A stretch of 64,000 nucleotides of DNA from Desertivirga xinjiangensis (GTDB taxonomy: Bacteria; Bacteroidota; Bacteroidia; Sphingobacteriales; Sphingobacteriaceae). A model generated the notes under the pieces. The model ran no database searches and was not told the origin of the DNA. It saw only the letters and a list, made by a program, of their open reading frames with translations. The translations under genes were made by a program, and so were the position numbers. Where the stretch lies: the NCBI RefSeq assembly GCF_024436435.1, contig NZ_JAFMZP010000011.1, positions 1-64,000 on the forward strand, read 5' to 3'. Positions 34,293 to 43,569 of this stretch are shown here, one piece after another. Each line of letters begins with the position of its first letter. The first letter of the stretch is position 1.

Positions 34293-36155
34293 CTAGGTTG
34301 GCTGGTTCAAACTACTTTGATAGATCAGGATAGATTCTGGTGGAAGCTCGATATTCGCATCCTCAGCAAGGTACTCGGGCGCATTAAATGTTCCGTTCCA
34401 TTGCGGCGACGCAGAGTTTAGCACTTTTTGCCATTGTTCAGAATATGGGGGAATTAAAACCTGCTGGGCCCTGTCGGAAAAGTTCATCAGGCAGATCACA
34501 TGCTGCTCATCCTGCCAGCGGTGTAAGATCAGTGTTTGGGCCGCTTCATTACATTCCACTTCAAGGTTTTTCCGGTCCAACCGGCTCAAAACCGGGTGGC
34601 TCTTTCTTAGTTCAATCAACTTTTTATAGTACTTAAGCAGGAATTGATGTGGCTCTTGCGTTAGCAATTGCCACTGTAGCCTGGAACGAAGAAATGTCTC
34701 CTCTGATACTGGATCGGGCGCCTCGCCTTCGGCGTGAAAATCGGCAAATTCTTCTTTGCGACCTTTCCTGACAGCATCTGCAAGCTCTTCGTCGGTATGA
34801 CTTACGAAGTACAGAAAGGGGTTTGGCTCACCATATTCTTCACCCATAAAAAGCATGGGAAGAAATGGACTGATAAGAACCGCTCCGGCCATTAGCTTCT
34901 GCATTTCGAAACTTACCAGTGTGCTGCTGCGTTCTCCGAGCATTCGGTTGCCTACCTGGTCGTGATTTTGTGAGAAGACAACAAACTGCTGCCCAGGATT
35001 ATCTTCAGCTTTGATGCCGAAATTCTTAAACCGGTGTTCTGAATATTGCCCATCGTAAACGTAAGCATCTGAATACGATTTAGCAAGATGGACCAGTCCA
35101 TTGAAATCTGAATAATAGCCAGTGCGGCTTTCGCCGGCGGTTACACGTAAAGCATGGTGAAACTCGTCAACCCATTGGGCATCCATGCCAAAACCCTGCT
35201 CATTGAGGGGATTGATGAAGCGGGTGTCGTTCAGGTCGAGTTCCACAATAAGATAGTGTTTTCGGCCGGTTTCTTCCATCAGCTTATCGACATGAAGTTT
35301 TATATCACGAAGAATATGTACGGGACTAAAGTCTTTGATAGCGTGAACAGCATCCATACGCAGCGCATCGATATGGAAATCACGGAACCACATCAGTACA
35401 TTTTCTATAAAATACCGGCGAACCCCATCACACCAGGCGTCGTCGAAGTTGATGGCATTCCCCCATGGGGTACTGTATTTTTCCGTAAAATAATGGCCAA
35501 AGTCGCCGAGGTAATTTCCTTCTGGCCCCATGTGGTTGTACACTACGTCGAGGATAACAGCAATTCCTTTCTCATGGCATTTATTTACCAGGTGCTGCAA
35601 GGCTTCTGCTCCGCCATAAGTATTCTGCACAGCGTAGGGAAGGACACCGTCGTAGCCCCAGTTTCTTCCTCCAGGAAACTGGGCAACCGGCATTATTTCG
35701 ATGGCATTTACCCCAAGATCGAGTAAATATTCGAGTTTACTTTCAATACCCCTGAAGTTTCCTTCAGGGGTAAAGGTGCCGGTATGTAATTCATATAAAA
35801 TATAATCTTCAAGCGCCACGTTGTTCCAGTTCTCGTCTGTCCATTGAAAGGCGTGGAGGTCGACGGCCACTGACTTGCCATGTACAGAATCTTCCTGTGC
35901 AAGAGCGGCAGGGTCAGGGCGCTTATGCTGACCATCTAGGATTAACTGATAAGTTTCACCTGGTTTCAGCCGGGTTGTTTTGATATGCCAGTAACCGTGT
36001 TCCTGGCGGTTTAGCGGGATGATGTTGTTTTCTGTGCGTTCAGTTTCTAATTCAACTTTTTTAGCTTTTGGTGCCCAGACCAGAACCTCCGCCGTATCAT
36101 CTCCCGCATTAAAGTTAACACCTAGAGACCTTTTCTTTACGTCAGTTGAATTCAT
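34293..36155 (-). CDS. treZ: Malto-oligosyltrehalose trehalohydrolase
   Basis: About 620 residues, GH13. An N-terminal CBM48-like part (AEVLVWAPKAKKVELE) precedes the barrel with AIEIMPVAQFPGGRNWGYDG, ILDVVYNHMGPEGNY, FHIDALRMDAVHAIKD (nucleophile Asp), YLIVELDLND (acid Glu position) and VFSQNHDQVGNR. It releases trehalose from maltooligosyl trehalose made by the downstream TreY. ATG 36155 is used; an upstream ATG at 36185 would add ten residues and is not excluded. It lies 40 bp upstream of treY-malQ. Confidence 0.93.
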   Translation of the reverse strand: MNSTDVKKRSLGVNFNAGDDTAEVLVWAPKAKKVELETERTENNIIPLNRQEHGYWHIKTTRLKPGETYQLILDGQHKRPDPAALAQEDSVHGKSVAVDLHAFQWTDENWNNVALEDYILYELHTGTFTPEGNFRGIESKLEYLLDLGVNAIEIMPVAQFPGGRNWGYDGVLPYAVQNTYGGAEALQHLVNKCHEKGIAVILDVVYNHMGPEGNYLGDFGHYFTEKYSTPWGNAINFDDAWCDGVRRYFIENVLMWFRDFHIDALRMDAVHAIKDFSPVHILRDIKLHVDKLMEETGRKHYLIVELDLNDTRFINPLNEQGFGMDAQWVDEFHHALRVTAGESRTGYYSDFNGLVHLAKSYSDAYVYDGQYSEHRFKNFGIKAEDNPGQQFVVFSQNHDQVGNRMLGERSSTLVSFEMQKLMAGAVLISPFLPMLFMGEEYGEPNPFLYFVSHTDEELADAVRKGRKEEFADFHAEGEAPDPVSEETFLRSRLQWQLLTQEPHQFLLKYYKKLIELRKSHPVLSRLDRKNLEVECNEAAQTLILHRWQDEQHVICLMNFSDRAQQVLIPPYSEQWQKVLNSASPQWNGTFNAPEYLAEDANIELPPESILIYQSSLNQPT

Positions 36156-36206
36156 GCTATTCTTTGTTAGGACTGGGAGCCGCATGCACCCAGTCCGGGT
36201 TAAGTT

Positions 36207-38345
36207 TTATTCCTTTGTTAGTGGTTGTCTAAGTAATATTACTGAGCGGCTTTCAACGGTTATAGAGTCTGAAGCGCCGAAAGTTTCTCCTCCGTCGTCT
36301 CCGGTCACAAAGCCGGTATGGGTGTCCAGAATTTTTGTCCATTTGCTGCCATATTTCTTTGGTGGCAAAACGAAGGTTAGAGGCTCATAATGTGCATTGA
36401 AAACGATGTAGAAATTGTCGTCAACAATTGGTTCACCCTTAGGTCCAACTGTACGGATCCCCTTACCATTTAAAAAGATAGCCAGGGATTTGGCAAAGTC
36501 GTGATTCCAGTTCTCTTCAGGCATTTCTTCACCATCCGGCAGGAACCAGCTGATGTCTTCCAGACCGATCCCTTTAATAGGTTGTCCCTTAAACCATCGG
36601 CGGCGGCGGAACGTTGGATGGGTTGTTCGTAAGTGAATTAATGTTCTGGTAAAGTTCAGCAGCTCTGAATCGCTATTTTCCCAGTTTATCCAGGAAATTT
36701 CGTTGTCCTGGCAATAAGCATTGTTATTCCCTCCCTGAGTCCTACCGGCTTCATCTCCAGCGACAAGCATAGGTACTCCTTGCGACAGGAATAGGGTAGC
36801 CAAAAAGTTTCTTTTTTGTTTGTTGCGGAGCTCTATAATCTCCTCGTTGTCGGTATCACCTTCCTCGCCGCAATTCCATGAGCGGTTATGATCGTCGCCA
36901 TCATTATTGTCTTCTCCGTTGGCTTCATTATGTTTTTCATTGTACGACACAAGGTCGTGCAGGGTAAAGCCATCGTGGGCAGTAACGAAATTAATACTTG
37001 CGGTTGGACGACGGTAGTCGTCTTTATATAGGTCAGAACTACCGGTAAAACGTTCTGCGAATTCGCCGAGCATACTGTCAGCACCTCTCCAGTAATCCCT
37101 GATGCAATCACGGTATTTCCCATTCCATTCCGCCCATCCCGGAGGAAACTTTCCAACCTGGTAACCACCTTCACCAATGTCCCATGGTTCGGCGATTAAT
37201 TTAACCTGCGATATGGTAGGATCCTGGTGAATGATATCGAAAAATGCGCTTAACCGGTCTACTTCATGCAGTTCCCGAGCCAAGGTCGCTGCAAGGTCGA
37301 AACGGAAACCATCGACGTGCATGTCGAGGATCCAGTAACGCAGGCTATCCATGATCATTCTAAGGACATTAGGCAGGTTGGCATTCAAGGTATTGCCGCA
37401 ACCCGTATAATCCATATAGTAGCGTTTGTTGTCGTCTGTCAAGCGATAATAGGAGGCGTTGTCGACTCCACGGAAACAAAGTGTAGGTCCATTCTGATTA
37501 CCCTCTGCAGTATGGTTATAAACTACATCCAGGATTACTTCAATACCTGCTTTATGCAGAGCTTTCACCATGTTCTTAAATTCGGTTACCTGACCACCGT
37601 GAGTACCGCTGCTTGAATACCGAACGTCTGGAGCGAAAAATCCAATCGAACTATATCCCCAATAATTGCTTAATCCTTTTTCTTCCAGGTACCTGTCCTT
37701 GACAAAATGGTGCACAGGCATCAGCTCGATAGCCGTGATACCAAGCTCTTTCAAATATTTAATGGTTACAGGGTGTCCGATTGCAGCATAAGAGCCGCGT
37801 ATGTTTTCCGGAATTTCCGGATGGAGCTTGGTAAAGCCTTTAACATGAGCTTCATAAATAATAGATTTATGGTACGATATTTTGGGAGCCTTATCGTTCT
37901 CCCAATCAAAGTTGTCATCGATGACAACACTCTTGGGAATATAGGAAGCACTGTCGCTTTCGCTATACGAAAGATCTTCCTCCGGATCACCGATATTGTA
38001 AGCAAATAAGGAATCATGCCAGTCCATTGTTCCCGTGATCGCTTTCGCGTAGGGGTCAAGCAAAAGTTTATTTGGATTGAACCGGTGCCCGTTCTCTGGT
38101 TCATATGGTCCATGAACCCGGTATCCATATAATTGTCCGGGCTTGAGTCCCGGAATATAGCTATGCCAGACATGATTCGATCGCTCCTTAAGTGGTATAC
38201 GGTCGGTCTCGGTTGATTCGTCATTTGAAAACAAGCAAAGGTCAACACCAGTTGCGTTTTCAGTATATAGAGCAAAGTTAACACCCTCGCCATCCCATGT
38301 TGCGCCAAGTGGGTAAGGGTTACCTGGGTATATAGTTTTTATCAT
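36207..38345 (-). CDS. glgX: Glycogen debranching enzyme GlgX-type
   Basis: About 712 residues, GH13 isoamylase/GlgX family: N-terminal PYPLGATWDGEGVNFALYTE, then NYWGYSSIGFFAPD, VILDVVYNHTAEGN, MHVDGFRFDLAATLARE (nucleophile Asp), LIAEPWDIGEGGYQVG (Glu) and FVTAHDGFTLHDLVSYNEKH. It removes alpha-1,6 branches from glycogen and feeds linear chains to TreY/TreZ. ATG 38345 is chosen; the ATG at 38357 would add four residues. First gene of the operon, divergent from a response regulator. Confidence 0.93.
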   Translation of the reverse strand: MIKTIYPGNPYPLGATWDGEGVNFALYTENATGVDLCLFSNDESTETDRIPLKERSNHVWHSYIPGLKPGQLYGYRVHGPYEPENGHRFNPNKLLLDPYAKAITGTMDWHDSLFAYNIGDPEEDLSYSESDSASYIPKSVVIDDNFDWENDKAPKISYHKSIIYEAHVKGFTKLHPEIPENIRGSYAAIGHPVTIKYLKELGITAIELMPVHHFVKDRYLEEKGLSNYWGYSSIGFFAPDVRYSSSGTHGGQVTEFKNMVKALHKAGIEVILDVVYNHTAEGNQNGPTLCFRGVDNASYYRLTDDNKRYYMDYTGCGNTLNANLPNVLRMIMDSLRYWILDMHVDGFRFDLAATLARELHEVDRLSAFFDIIHQDPTISQVKLIAEPWDIGEGGYQVGKFPPGWAEWNGKYRDCIRDYWRGADSMLGEFAERFTGSSDLYKDDYRRPTASINFVTAHDGFTLHDLVSYNEKHNEANGEDNNDGDDHNRSWNCGEEGDTDNEEIIELRNKQKRNFLATLFLSQGVPMLVAGDEAGRTQGGNNNAYCQDNEISWINWENSDSELLNFTRTLIHLRTTHPTFRRRRWFKGQPIKGIGLEDISWFLPDGEEMPEENWNHDFAKSLAIFLNGKGIRTVGPKGEPIVDDNFYIVFNAHYEPLTFVLPPKKYGSKWTKILDTHTGFVTGDDGGETFGASDSITVESRSVILLRQPLTKE

Positions 38346-38497
38346 ACTGGATAACAATGAAAATGCTCTTAAAATGTTTTGTCTTCATAGGTTTTTCGAT
38401 AGTGTTTTTTTTCAGTTTTTTAAAACCTTTACAATAGTTGTGAACTTCTATATAAAACTTTGCAGAATGAATTAACCAATACTTTAACAGGAGATGT

Positions 38498-38884
38498 ATG
38501 GAACGGATACTTGTATTGGATGACGACGAAGCCATTCTTGAAGCTTTGGACGACGCCCTCGCTTGCTTAAACTACCAGGTTAAAACGATCAGCGACGCAA
38601 AGCGTTTGTATGAGACAATAGAGGAATACAAACCGGATCTTTTATTGCTTGACTTTATGCTTCCAAGTGCAAACGGAGGGGCAATCTGTCACCAGATAAA
38701 AAGCAATCAGCAGATCAAGTTACCTGTTATTATTATGTCAGGGTATAATGATGTTATCGATCAATCCGAAAAATCCGGAGCAGATGATTTTATTAAAAAG
38801 CCGTTTGATCTGTTCGAACTTGATGAAAAGATAAGCTCTTGCTTTAACCGTAGAAGTAATGATGCGTTAAGTGAATATTGTTAG
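38498..38884 (+). CDS. Single-domain response regulator
   Basis: 128 residues, receiver domain only: acidic pocket LVLDDDEA, phosphoacceptor Asp in LLLLDFMLPSANGG, Ser in VIIMSGYND, and Lys in FIKKPFDLFELDEKI. There is no output domain, so it works by protein interaction or as a phosphate relay or sink. No histidine kinase is nearby. It has a good ribosome site, AGGAG, 6 nt before the ATG. It is divergent from glgX, though a functional link to it is not shown. Confidence 0.88.
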   Translation: MERILVLDDDEAILEALDDALACLNYQVKTISDAKRLYETIEEYKPDLLLLDFMLPSANGGAICHQIKSNQQIKLPVIIMSGYNDVIDQSEKSGADDFIKKPFDLFELDEKISSCFNRRSNDALSEYC

Positions 38885-38991
38885 GAATTACGAATTACGA
38901 TTTTTGATTTACGCCGTGCTTAAAACCATTAACAATTCGTTTGCTAGCGCACGCGTGCTGCGTGTGCTGAAACTTAGGACTTAGAACCTAC
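38885..38991. repeat. Intergenic segment with short tandem GAATTAC and GC-rich palindrome copy 2
   Basis: It contains GAATTACGAATTACGA and, at 38943-38967, GCTAGCGCACGC-GTGCTGCGTGTGC, which is the inverted near-copy of the element at 29164-29186. It lies between the convergent response regulator and the 80-residue protein gene. Confidence 0.55.
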
Positions 38992-39234
38992 TTATAACTC
39001 TTTAAAAAGCTCCCTTATCTCATCATTATCCAGCTGCAATAATAGTGAACCTACTAAAATTGCTGTATGATCCTGGGACTTGAAGCAATTACCTATAATC
39101 TTGCGAATGAAATTGTGATCAAGCTTACCGGCTGAATATGCTTGTTTGATGTGTTGCACCAAAAAATTATTATCCATCTCCTTCTGTTTGAAGAAGCCAG
39201 CGATTTGGCTTTTTACTTCCTGAGTTTGTATCAT
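38992..39234 (-). CDS. Conserved-looking small hypothetical protein
   Basis: 80 residues, soluble, charged and probably helical (VKSQIAGFFKQKE, then VGSLLLQLDNDEIRELFKEL). I do not recognise the family. It begins 2 bp after the stop of a 46-residue membrane protein gene, so the two probably form an operon. Confidence 0.6.
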   Translation of the reverse strand: MIQTQEVKSQIAGFFKQKEMDNNFLVQHIKQAYSAGKLDHNFIRKIIGNCFKSQDHTAILVGSLLLQLDNDEIRELFKEL

Positions 39235-39236
39235 GA

Positions 39237-39377
39237 CTATAGGGAGGTGTAAATAGCAAGTAACAATACAAGCATGAAAAAGAAGAGATACATAAATGCA
39301 TCAAATTTTCTGTTTTCTGCGTGGGAGAACTTCGACCGGTAGGTGGTGTTTTCGGGGGTGTAAGGTTTTACTATCAT
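39237..39377 (-). CDS. 46-residue single-pass membrane protein
   Basis: A short ORF beginning ATG at 39377 and ending TAG at 39237. A hydrophilic N-terminus (MIVKPYTPENTTYRSKFSHA) is followed by NRKFDAF and one membrane helix (YLFFFMLVLLLAIYTSL) at the very C-terminus. The composition is protein-like and topologically clean. It is 2 bp upstream of the 80-residue gene on the same strand. The function is unknown. It could be a tail-anchored regulator or subunit. Confidence 0.6.
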   Translation of the reverse strand: MIVKPYTPENTTYRSKFSHAENRKFDAFMYLFFFMLVLLLAIYTSL

Positions 39378-39567
39378 GAGATCCGATTTGCTGCAAAAAG
39401 AACTTATCAAAATTCAGTCCATTAGCGGGTTATCAGGATATATTTTTTGATATACTTAAAATAATAGCCCGGTGAGTTACAGTTCGTTATGGATTGCCCT
39501 GAATATTGGTCGCACTTGTGTATGGGATTTTTACACCTGTACAAAATAAACGAAGAAATCGATGAAC

Positions 39568-40059
39568 TTAATTCTCCGGCTTCCTCATTTCTGAACGGAT
39601 AGCATCTTCCAGTTCTACGGGGCATTGGGTTCCTATGATATATTCAAGACCATCGCGGTCGGTGAGGGAAATAGCATCTTTCCCACTTGCATAAAACCTT
39701 ATTTTACCCTTTTGATGCAGGTTATAAACAGGATTATTTATAATATATGGACTGTACGCCTTACGCTCGACCTTTACAATGCTATTTAAATCTATTTTTA
39801 TAAGCTTTGTTGTCCATAGACCGTTTAAGATAACGCTTTTGTTTTTTACGGAAGTGCGGTAGTGTACCATGAACAACATTACAATTGAGGCGACAAAAAT
39901 TCCGGCACCGACTATTAAAAACAGATCGCCATTTCTTTCCCGTCCTTCGGTGATGTAATAGGCCGCCACACAAAATAAGATCATAACCACTCTGATACTT
40001 ATGCGATTATAATCTCTCCCGAGATATTGTTTTTCAGAAAATACAGGTTCAGTTGTCAT
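39568..40059 (-). CDS. Two-helix membrane protein with PH-like cytoplasmic part
   Basis: 163 residues. Two adjacent membrane helices (VVMILFCVAAYYI and LFLIVGAGIFVASIVMLFMV) are followed by a beta-rich domain of about 90 residues reminiscent of bacterial PH-type domains (SVILNGLWTTKLIKIDLNSI, IIGTQCPVELEDAI). It overlaps the tilS 3' end by 11 bp and so may be cotranscribed. No function can be assigned. Confidence 0.65.
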   Translation of the reverse strand: MTTEPVFSEKQYLGRDYNRISIRVVMILFCVAAYYITEGRERNGDLFLIVGAGIFVASIVMLFMVHYRTSVKNKSVILNGLWTTKLIKIDLNSIVKVERKAYSPYIINNPVYNLHQKGKIRFYASGKDAISLTDRDGLEYIIGTQCPVELEDAIRSEMRKPEN

Positions 40060-41401
40060 GGTGCTTTAGCTTCTCGAATGTAATAACTTTTTTTGTTTGG
40101 GAACTAACTTTGTAACGGTTATCCGACCGGTAGCCTACCACCCACAGAATGTCGCCATTAGCATTTTCAAGTATAGGAATATTTTTCTTTTCAGTAAGCG
40201 GAATCTTAAGCTCCCTGAACAGATCACTCACCTTTTTCTTTCCCTTCATTCCGAAAGGAAAAAAATAATCCCCTATATTCCATTGACGCAATTTTAATGG
40301 GAACTGTAACAAGGAAAAGTCAAAAAAAGCTTTGTCCTTGAGCGGACTGATCATTGTGCTTCCAATTTCCCGGATGTCAAATATCAGCCTGGTACTTCCA
40401 AAAACTACATCATTCCCTTTTAAATCAAACAGTATTTCGGAAGAATGGTGTTGCTCGCTTTTTTTCTCAAGTAAAACCCGGTTTCTGTCCAAAAGCAAAG
40501 TATAGGTTTGCGACTTGAAGAGCTTTCCAGGCTGACTTTCCCAGGATTGTGCGAAGTCGGTCAAAACTGCCTCAGAGAATCCAAAAGGCTTGAAGAGCTC
40601 ATATAGAAGGAGTTGCTTCGGTGAGAGGCTTTTCAGATCTTCTAACCGGATCTCGAATTGAGTTTTTGAAATTTGGATGAAGAGACGTTCTCTTAATTTC
40701 CCGACTTCAGTATTTAGGAAATCTTCCACCTGGATGAAGCGTCTGGCGTTTGCCTCAAAGGTTTCGTCCAATCCGGGGTTCAGATCTTTTAGCCGGGGTA
40801 CTACTTCCAGCCTGATCTTATTCCGGGCATATTTAGATGAGAGATTGGAACTGTCTTCCCTGTAGGGAATATTTTCGCTTTCAATAATAACAGAGATCTC
40901 ATCCCTGCTTAAAAATAATAGGGGACGTATTAAAAAATCCCTTTTGGGAAGAATGCCGTGCAGACCTGCTATTCCTGTTCCGCGAGTAAGGTTGAGCAGA
41001 ACCGTCTCAGTGGTATCGCTTGCATGGTGAGCTAACGCAATGTACTGATATCCATAAGTTTGCCGTATTTCTTCAAACCAATTATACCTAAGCTCTCTGG
41101 CGGCCATTTGTGTAGAGATGCTCCTTGATTGGGCATAATCACTTGTGTCAAAACGTACGGAATAAAATGGTACTTTAAAAGAGTCTGCAAGATCTTTTGT
41201 GAAAAGTTCATCGGCATCAGATTCCTCAGACCTCAATCCGAAATTGCAATGTGCAATACCAAAATCAAGCCTTGCAGCGTTGAAAAGATGGCATAACAGA
41301 ACAGAATCCCTGCCTCCGCTTACTGTAAGCAAAACCTTGTCAGTAGGATTGAATAACTTTTGTTGGGCGACAAATGATAAAAAGCGGCTGGTGGGCAACA
41401 T
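40049..41401 (-). CDS. tilS: tRNA(Ile)-lysidine synthase
   Basis: 450 residues. PP-loop motif LLTVSGGRDSVLLCHLF at residue about 23, GIAHCNFGLR, the ALAHHASDTTETVLLNLTRG region and RPLLFLSRDEI. The C-terminal substrate-binding domain is present (KLRQWNIGDYFFPFGMKGKKKVSDLFRELKIP-like region). It modifies cytidine 34 of the CAU-anticodon isoleucine tRNA to lysidine so that it reads AUA. It is essential in most bacteria. Confidence 0.93.
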   Translation of the reverse strand: MLPTSRFLSFVAQQKLFNPTDKVLLTVSGGRDSVLLCHLFNAARLDFGIAHCNFGLRSEESDADELFTKDLADSFKVPFYSVRFDTSDYAQSRSISTQMAARELRYNWFEEIRQTYGYQYIALAHHASDTTETVLLNLTRGTGIAGLHGILPKRDFLIRPLLFLSRDEISVIIESENIPYREDSSNLSSKYARNKIRLEVVPRLKDLNPGLDETFEANARRFIQVEDFLNTEVGKLRERLFIQISKTQFEIRLEDLKSLSPKQLLLYELFKPFGFSEAVLTDFAQSWESQPGKLFKSQTYTLLLDRNRVLLEKKSEQHHSSEILFDLKGNDVVFGSTRLIFDIREIGSTMISPLKDKAFFDFSLLQFPLKLRQWNIGDYFFPFGMKGKKKVSDLFRELKIPLTEKKNIPILENANGDILWVVGYRSDNRYKVSSQTKKVITFEKLKHHDN

Positions 41402-41472
41402 TCATCAAAATTATTCAATTATCTTTAAAAAGCTTAAGGATGCTTATTAATACAAATTATATTTTAAAAGAG

Positions 41473-41480
41473 TAATTTTG
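41473..41480 (+). promoter_or_regulatory. -7 element 4 nt before a GTG start
   Basis: TAATTTTG is an exact TAnnTTTG match ending 4 nt before the GTG at 41485. The in-frame TAA of this same element blocks any earlier start codon, so the GTG is forced. The predicted transcript is leaderless. Confidence 0.5.
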
Positions 41481-41484
41481 CGGC

Positions 41485-43539
41485 GTGAGGAAAGTCTTTT
41501 TTCTTTTATTTCTAGTGGCTGCAGTGTTGCAGGCCAAAGCCCAGAAAGGCAAACCGGTGCAGCTGACATCTTCGGAAATCATCAAAGGGTTTTCAAAAGA
41601 AGGTGTGATGCGGGTGATACGCCCCATATTTTCTCAGGAAGGATCAACGCTTGCTGCAGACAGTGCCGATTTTAACCAAAATGCCAATACCTTCGATGCC
41701 TTTGGCAATGTAGTAATTACCCAGCCAAATGGAACAACTGTATATTCCGACTTGCTGAACTATAATGGTACGACTAGAATTGCGCTGCTTACTAATAATG
41801 TTCGACTGGTTGATAAAGAAGCGGTGCTTACAACCAATTTCCTGACGTACAACATGGGGACACGGATTGGTACTTATTCCGGGGGTGGTAAAATTGTTAA
41901 CGGACCTGATGTGCTGACCAGCAAAACAGGGTACTACTTTGCCAATACCCGCGATGCTTATTTCAGATATGACGTTCTTGTAAATACCCCTGATGCGCTG
42001 ATCACTACCGATACCCTGAAATACAATTCGGGAACCAGGGTTTCCTATTTTTACGGCCCTACAAACATCAAGGGAAAAAAAGATAAAACTAATTTGTATA
42101 CTGAGAACGGGCGTTACAATACTCTTACCGATCAGGCATGGTTTGGGAAGAAGAATTTGTACACCGATGGCAGCAAATCTTTAAAAGGAGATAGTTTATA
42201 TTATGATGGTAAGGCTGGTTTTGGTAAAGCGATCAACAATATTACTTTTATTGACACCACCCAAAAGATAACCTTGAAGGGCAACCAGGGCATTTATCGT
42301 AAGATAGATGAAAGTGCATTGGTTACGAGAAATGCTTACGTTGTCTTGCAGACGAAGCCAGATTCAGGGGCAGTGGATTCTATCTTTATGACTGCTGATA
42401 CGCTGCGTACAAAATTAATTTTTCTTAGGGACCTGAAACCGGCTAACCAGGAGGAATTAAAGGCAGATGAAGAAATAGTAGACGATCCTGGAGTTGAGGG
42501 AGCTGATTTAGCTGCTGAAGGGGGTGAGGCGGGTGCTGTACCTATGGCAGCAGAAAGTCGCCCTGCTGATGCTGTGCCGGCAGGTACTGCAACTGCTACC
42601 GTTGCGGCGCCAAAAGAGGAAGCTTTGCAGGATACAAGTGCCAGGAAGGAGGTTGAAAAGGAGGAACCTTCTGCCCGCGAAAAGAGACGGGGGAAAAAGA
42701 AAGGACTACTGAGTGGTTTATTTAAGGGGAAAGAACAGAAGAAAGACGTTATGACCGAAGCTGAACCGGCAAAAGACGATTCGGACGATGTTATTTCTGC
42801 AGGAACAGAGTCAGCGGCAAAAGACAGCTTACAAAAAGATAGTCTCCAGAAAAAGCTGGATGTGAAATTGCCACTTGATACCACCCGAACCCGGATAGTC
42901 CTGGCCTATAATAAAGTAAAGATCTTCAAATCGGATCTGCAAACCAAGGCGGATTCAGCTTTTTACAGTTATGCTGACTCTATCATCCGGTGTTATGTAA
43001 ATCCCATGATCTGGACCCAAGGTTCGCAGTTATCAGCCGATACCATTTTCCTCCAACTAAAAAACCAGAAGCTCGACAATATGCTCCTGCAAAATAATGG
43101 GTTTGTGGTGAGCACTGAACTGGATTCGATTAAGTTTAACCAGGTGAAGGGTAAGGTACTTACAGGCATATTTAAAGATAATCGCTTATATCAGATGTTT
43201 GTGGATGGGAATGCTGAAAGTATCTATTATACCGTTCAGGATAGTGCCTACTCGGGTATGAATCGTTCGCTAAGCAGCAGAATGAGGCTTGATTTTAAGG
43301 ATAACAAGTTGGAAAATGTAGTTTTGGTTCGAAAACCCGAGGGTAAGTACTATCCTATTGAGAAGGTCGATAAGGATGTTGAGATATTAAAGGGGTTCAT
43401 CTGGAAGCCCAACGAACGTCCCAAATCAAAAGAGGAAATTATTCCGACACTTGCTCCTAAAAAGTCTTCGAAGCCGACTGCTAAAAGAGCGATTCCTCCG
43501 GCACAAAAAGCGACAGGTAAAACAGCAAGTAAGAAGTAA
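41485..43539 (+). CDS. LptA/OstA-like organic solvent tolerance protein
   Basis: 684 residues from a GTG. Signal peptide: KVFFLLFLVAAVLQAKAQ. The N-terminal part has OstA-type beta-strand repeats (ADSADFNQNANTFDAFGNV, VLTTNFLTYNMGTRIGTYSG), and more follow in the C-terminal third (TKADSAFYSYADSIIRCY, GNAESIYYTVQ). A low-complexity Ala/Glu/Lys-rich stretch from about residue 320 to 455 separates them. Members bridge the periplasm in lipopolysaccharide transport. The expected length without the insertion would be about 550. Confidence 0.85.
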   Translation: MRKVFFLLFLVAAVLQAKAQKGKPVQLTSSEIIKGFSKEGVMRVIRPIFSQEGSTLAADSADFNQNANTFDAFGNVVITQPNGTTVYSDLLNYNGTTRIALLTNNVRLVDKEAVLTTNFLTYNMGTRIGTYSGGGKIVNGPDVLTSKTGYYFANTRDAYFRYDVLVNTPDALITTDTLKYNSGTRVSYFYGPTNIKGKKDKTNLYTENGRYNTLTDQAWFGKKNLYTDGSKSLKGDSLYYDGKAGFGKAINNITFIDTTQKITLKGNQGIYRKIDESALVTRNAYVVLQTKPDSGAVDSIFMTADTLRTKLIFLRDLKPANQEELKADEEIVDDPGVEGADLAAEGGEAGAVPMAAESRPADAVPAGTATATVAAPKEEALQDTSARKEVEKEEPSAREKRRGKKKGLLSGLFKGKEQKKDVMTEAEPAKDDSDDVISAGTESAAKDSLQKDSLQKKLDVKLPLDTTRTRIVLAYNKVKIFKSDLQTKADSAFYSYADSIIRCYVNPMIWTQGSQLSADTIFLQLKNQKLDNMLLQNNGFVVSTELDSIKFNQVKGKVLTGIFKDNRLYQMFVDGNAESIYYTVQDSAYSGMNRSLSSRMRLDFKDNKLENVVLVRKPEGKYYPIEKVDKDVEILKGFIWKPNERPKSKEEIIPTLAPKKSSKPTAKRAIPPAQKATGKTASKK

Positions 43540-43569
43540 CAGGTTTATTTTAGAAAATTCAGAAATGCA

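Noticed and set aside
35154-35726. 190-codon frame antisense to treZ
   Set aside because: Covers conserved catalytic parts of treZ on the other strand and has no recognisable protein features.
39422-39625. 67-codon minus-strand frame downstream of the PH-like membrane protein
   Set aside because: Overlaps the real gene end at 39568 in another frame, with low-complexity composition and no promoter.
42336-42884. 182-codon Ser/Ala-rich frame antisense to the OstA-like gene
   Set aside because: It is the complement of the low-complexity insertion and has the repetitive composition that produces false open frames.
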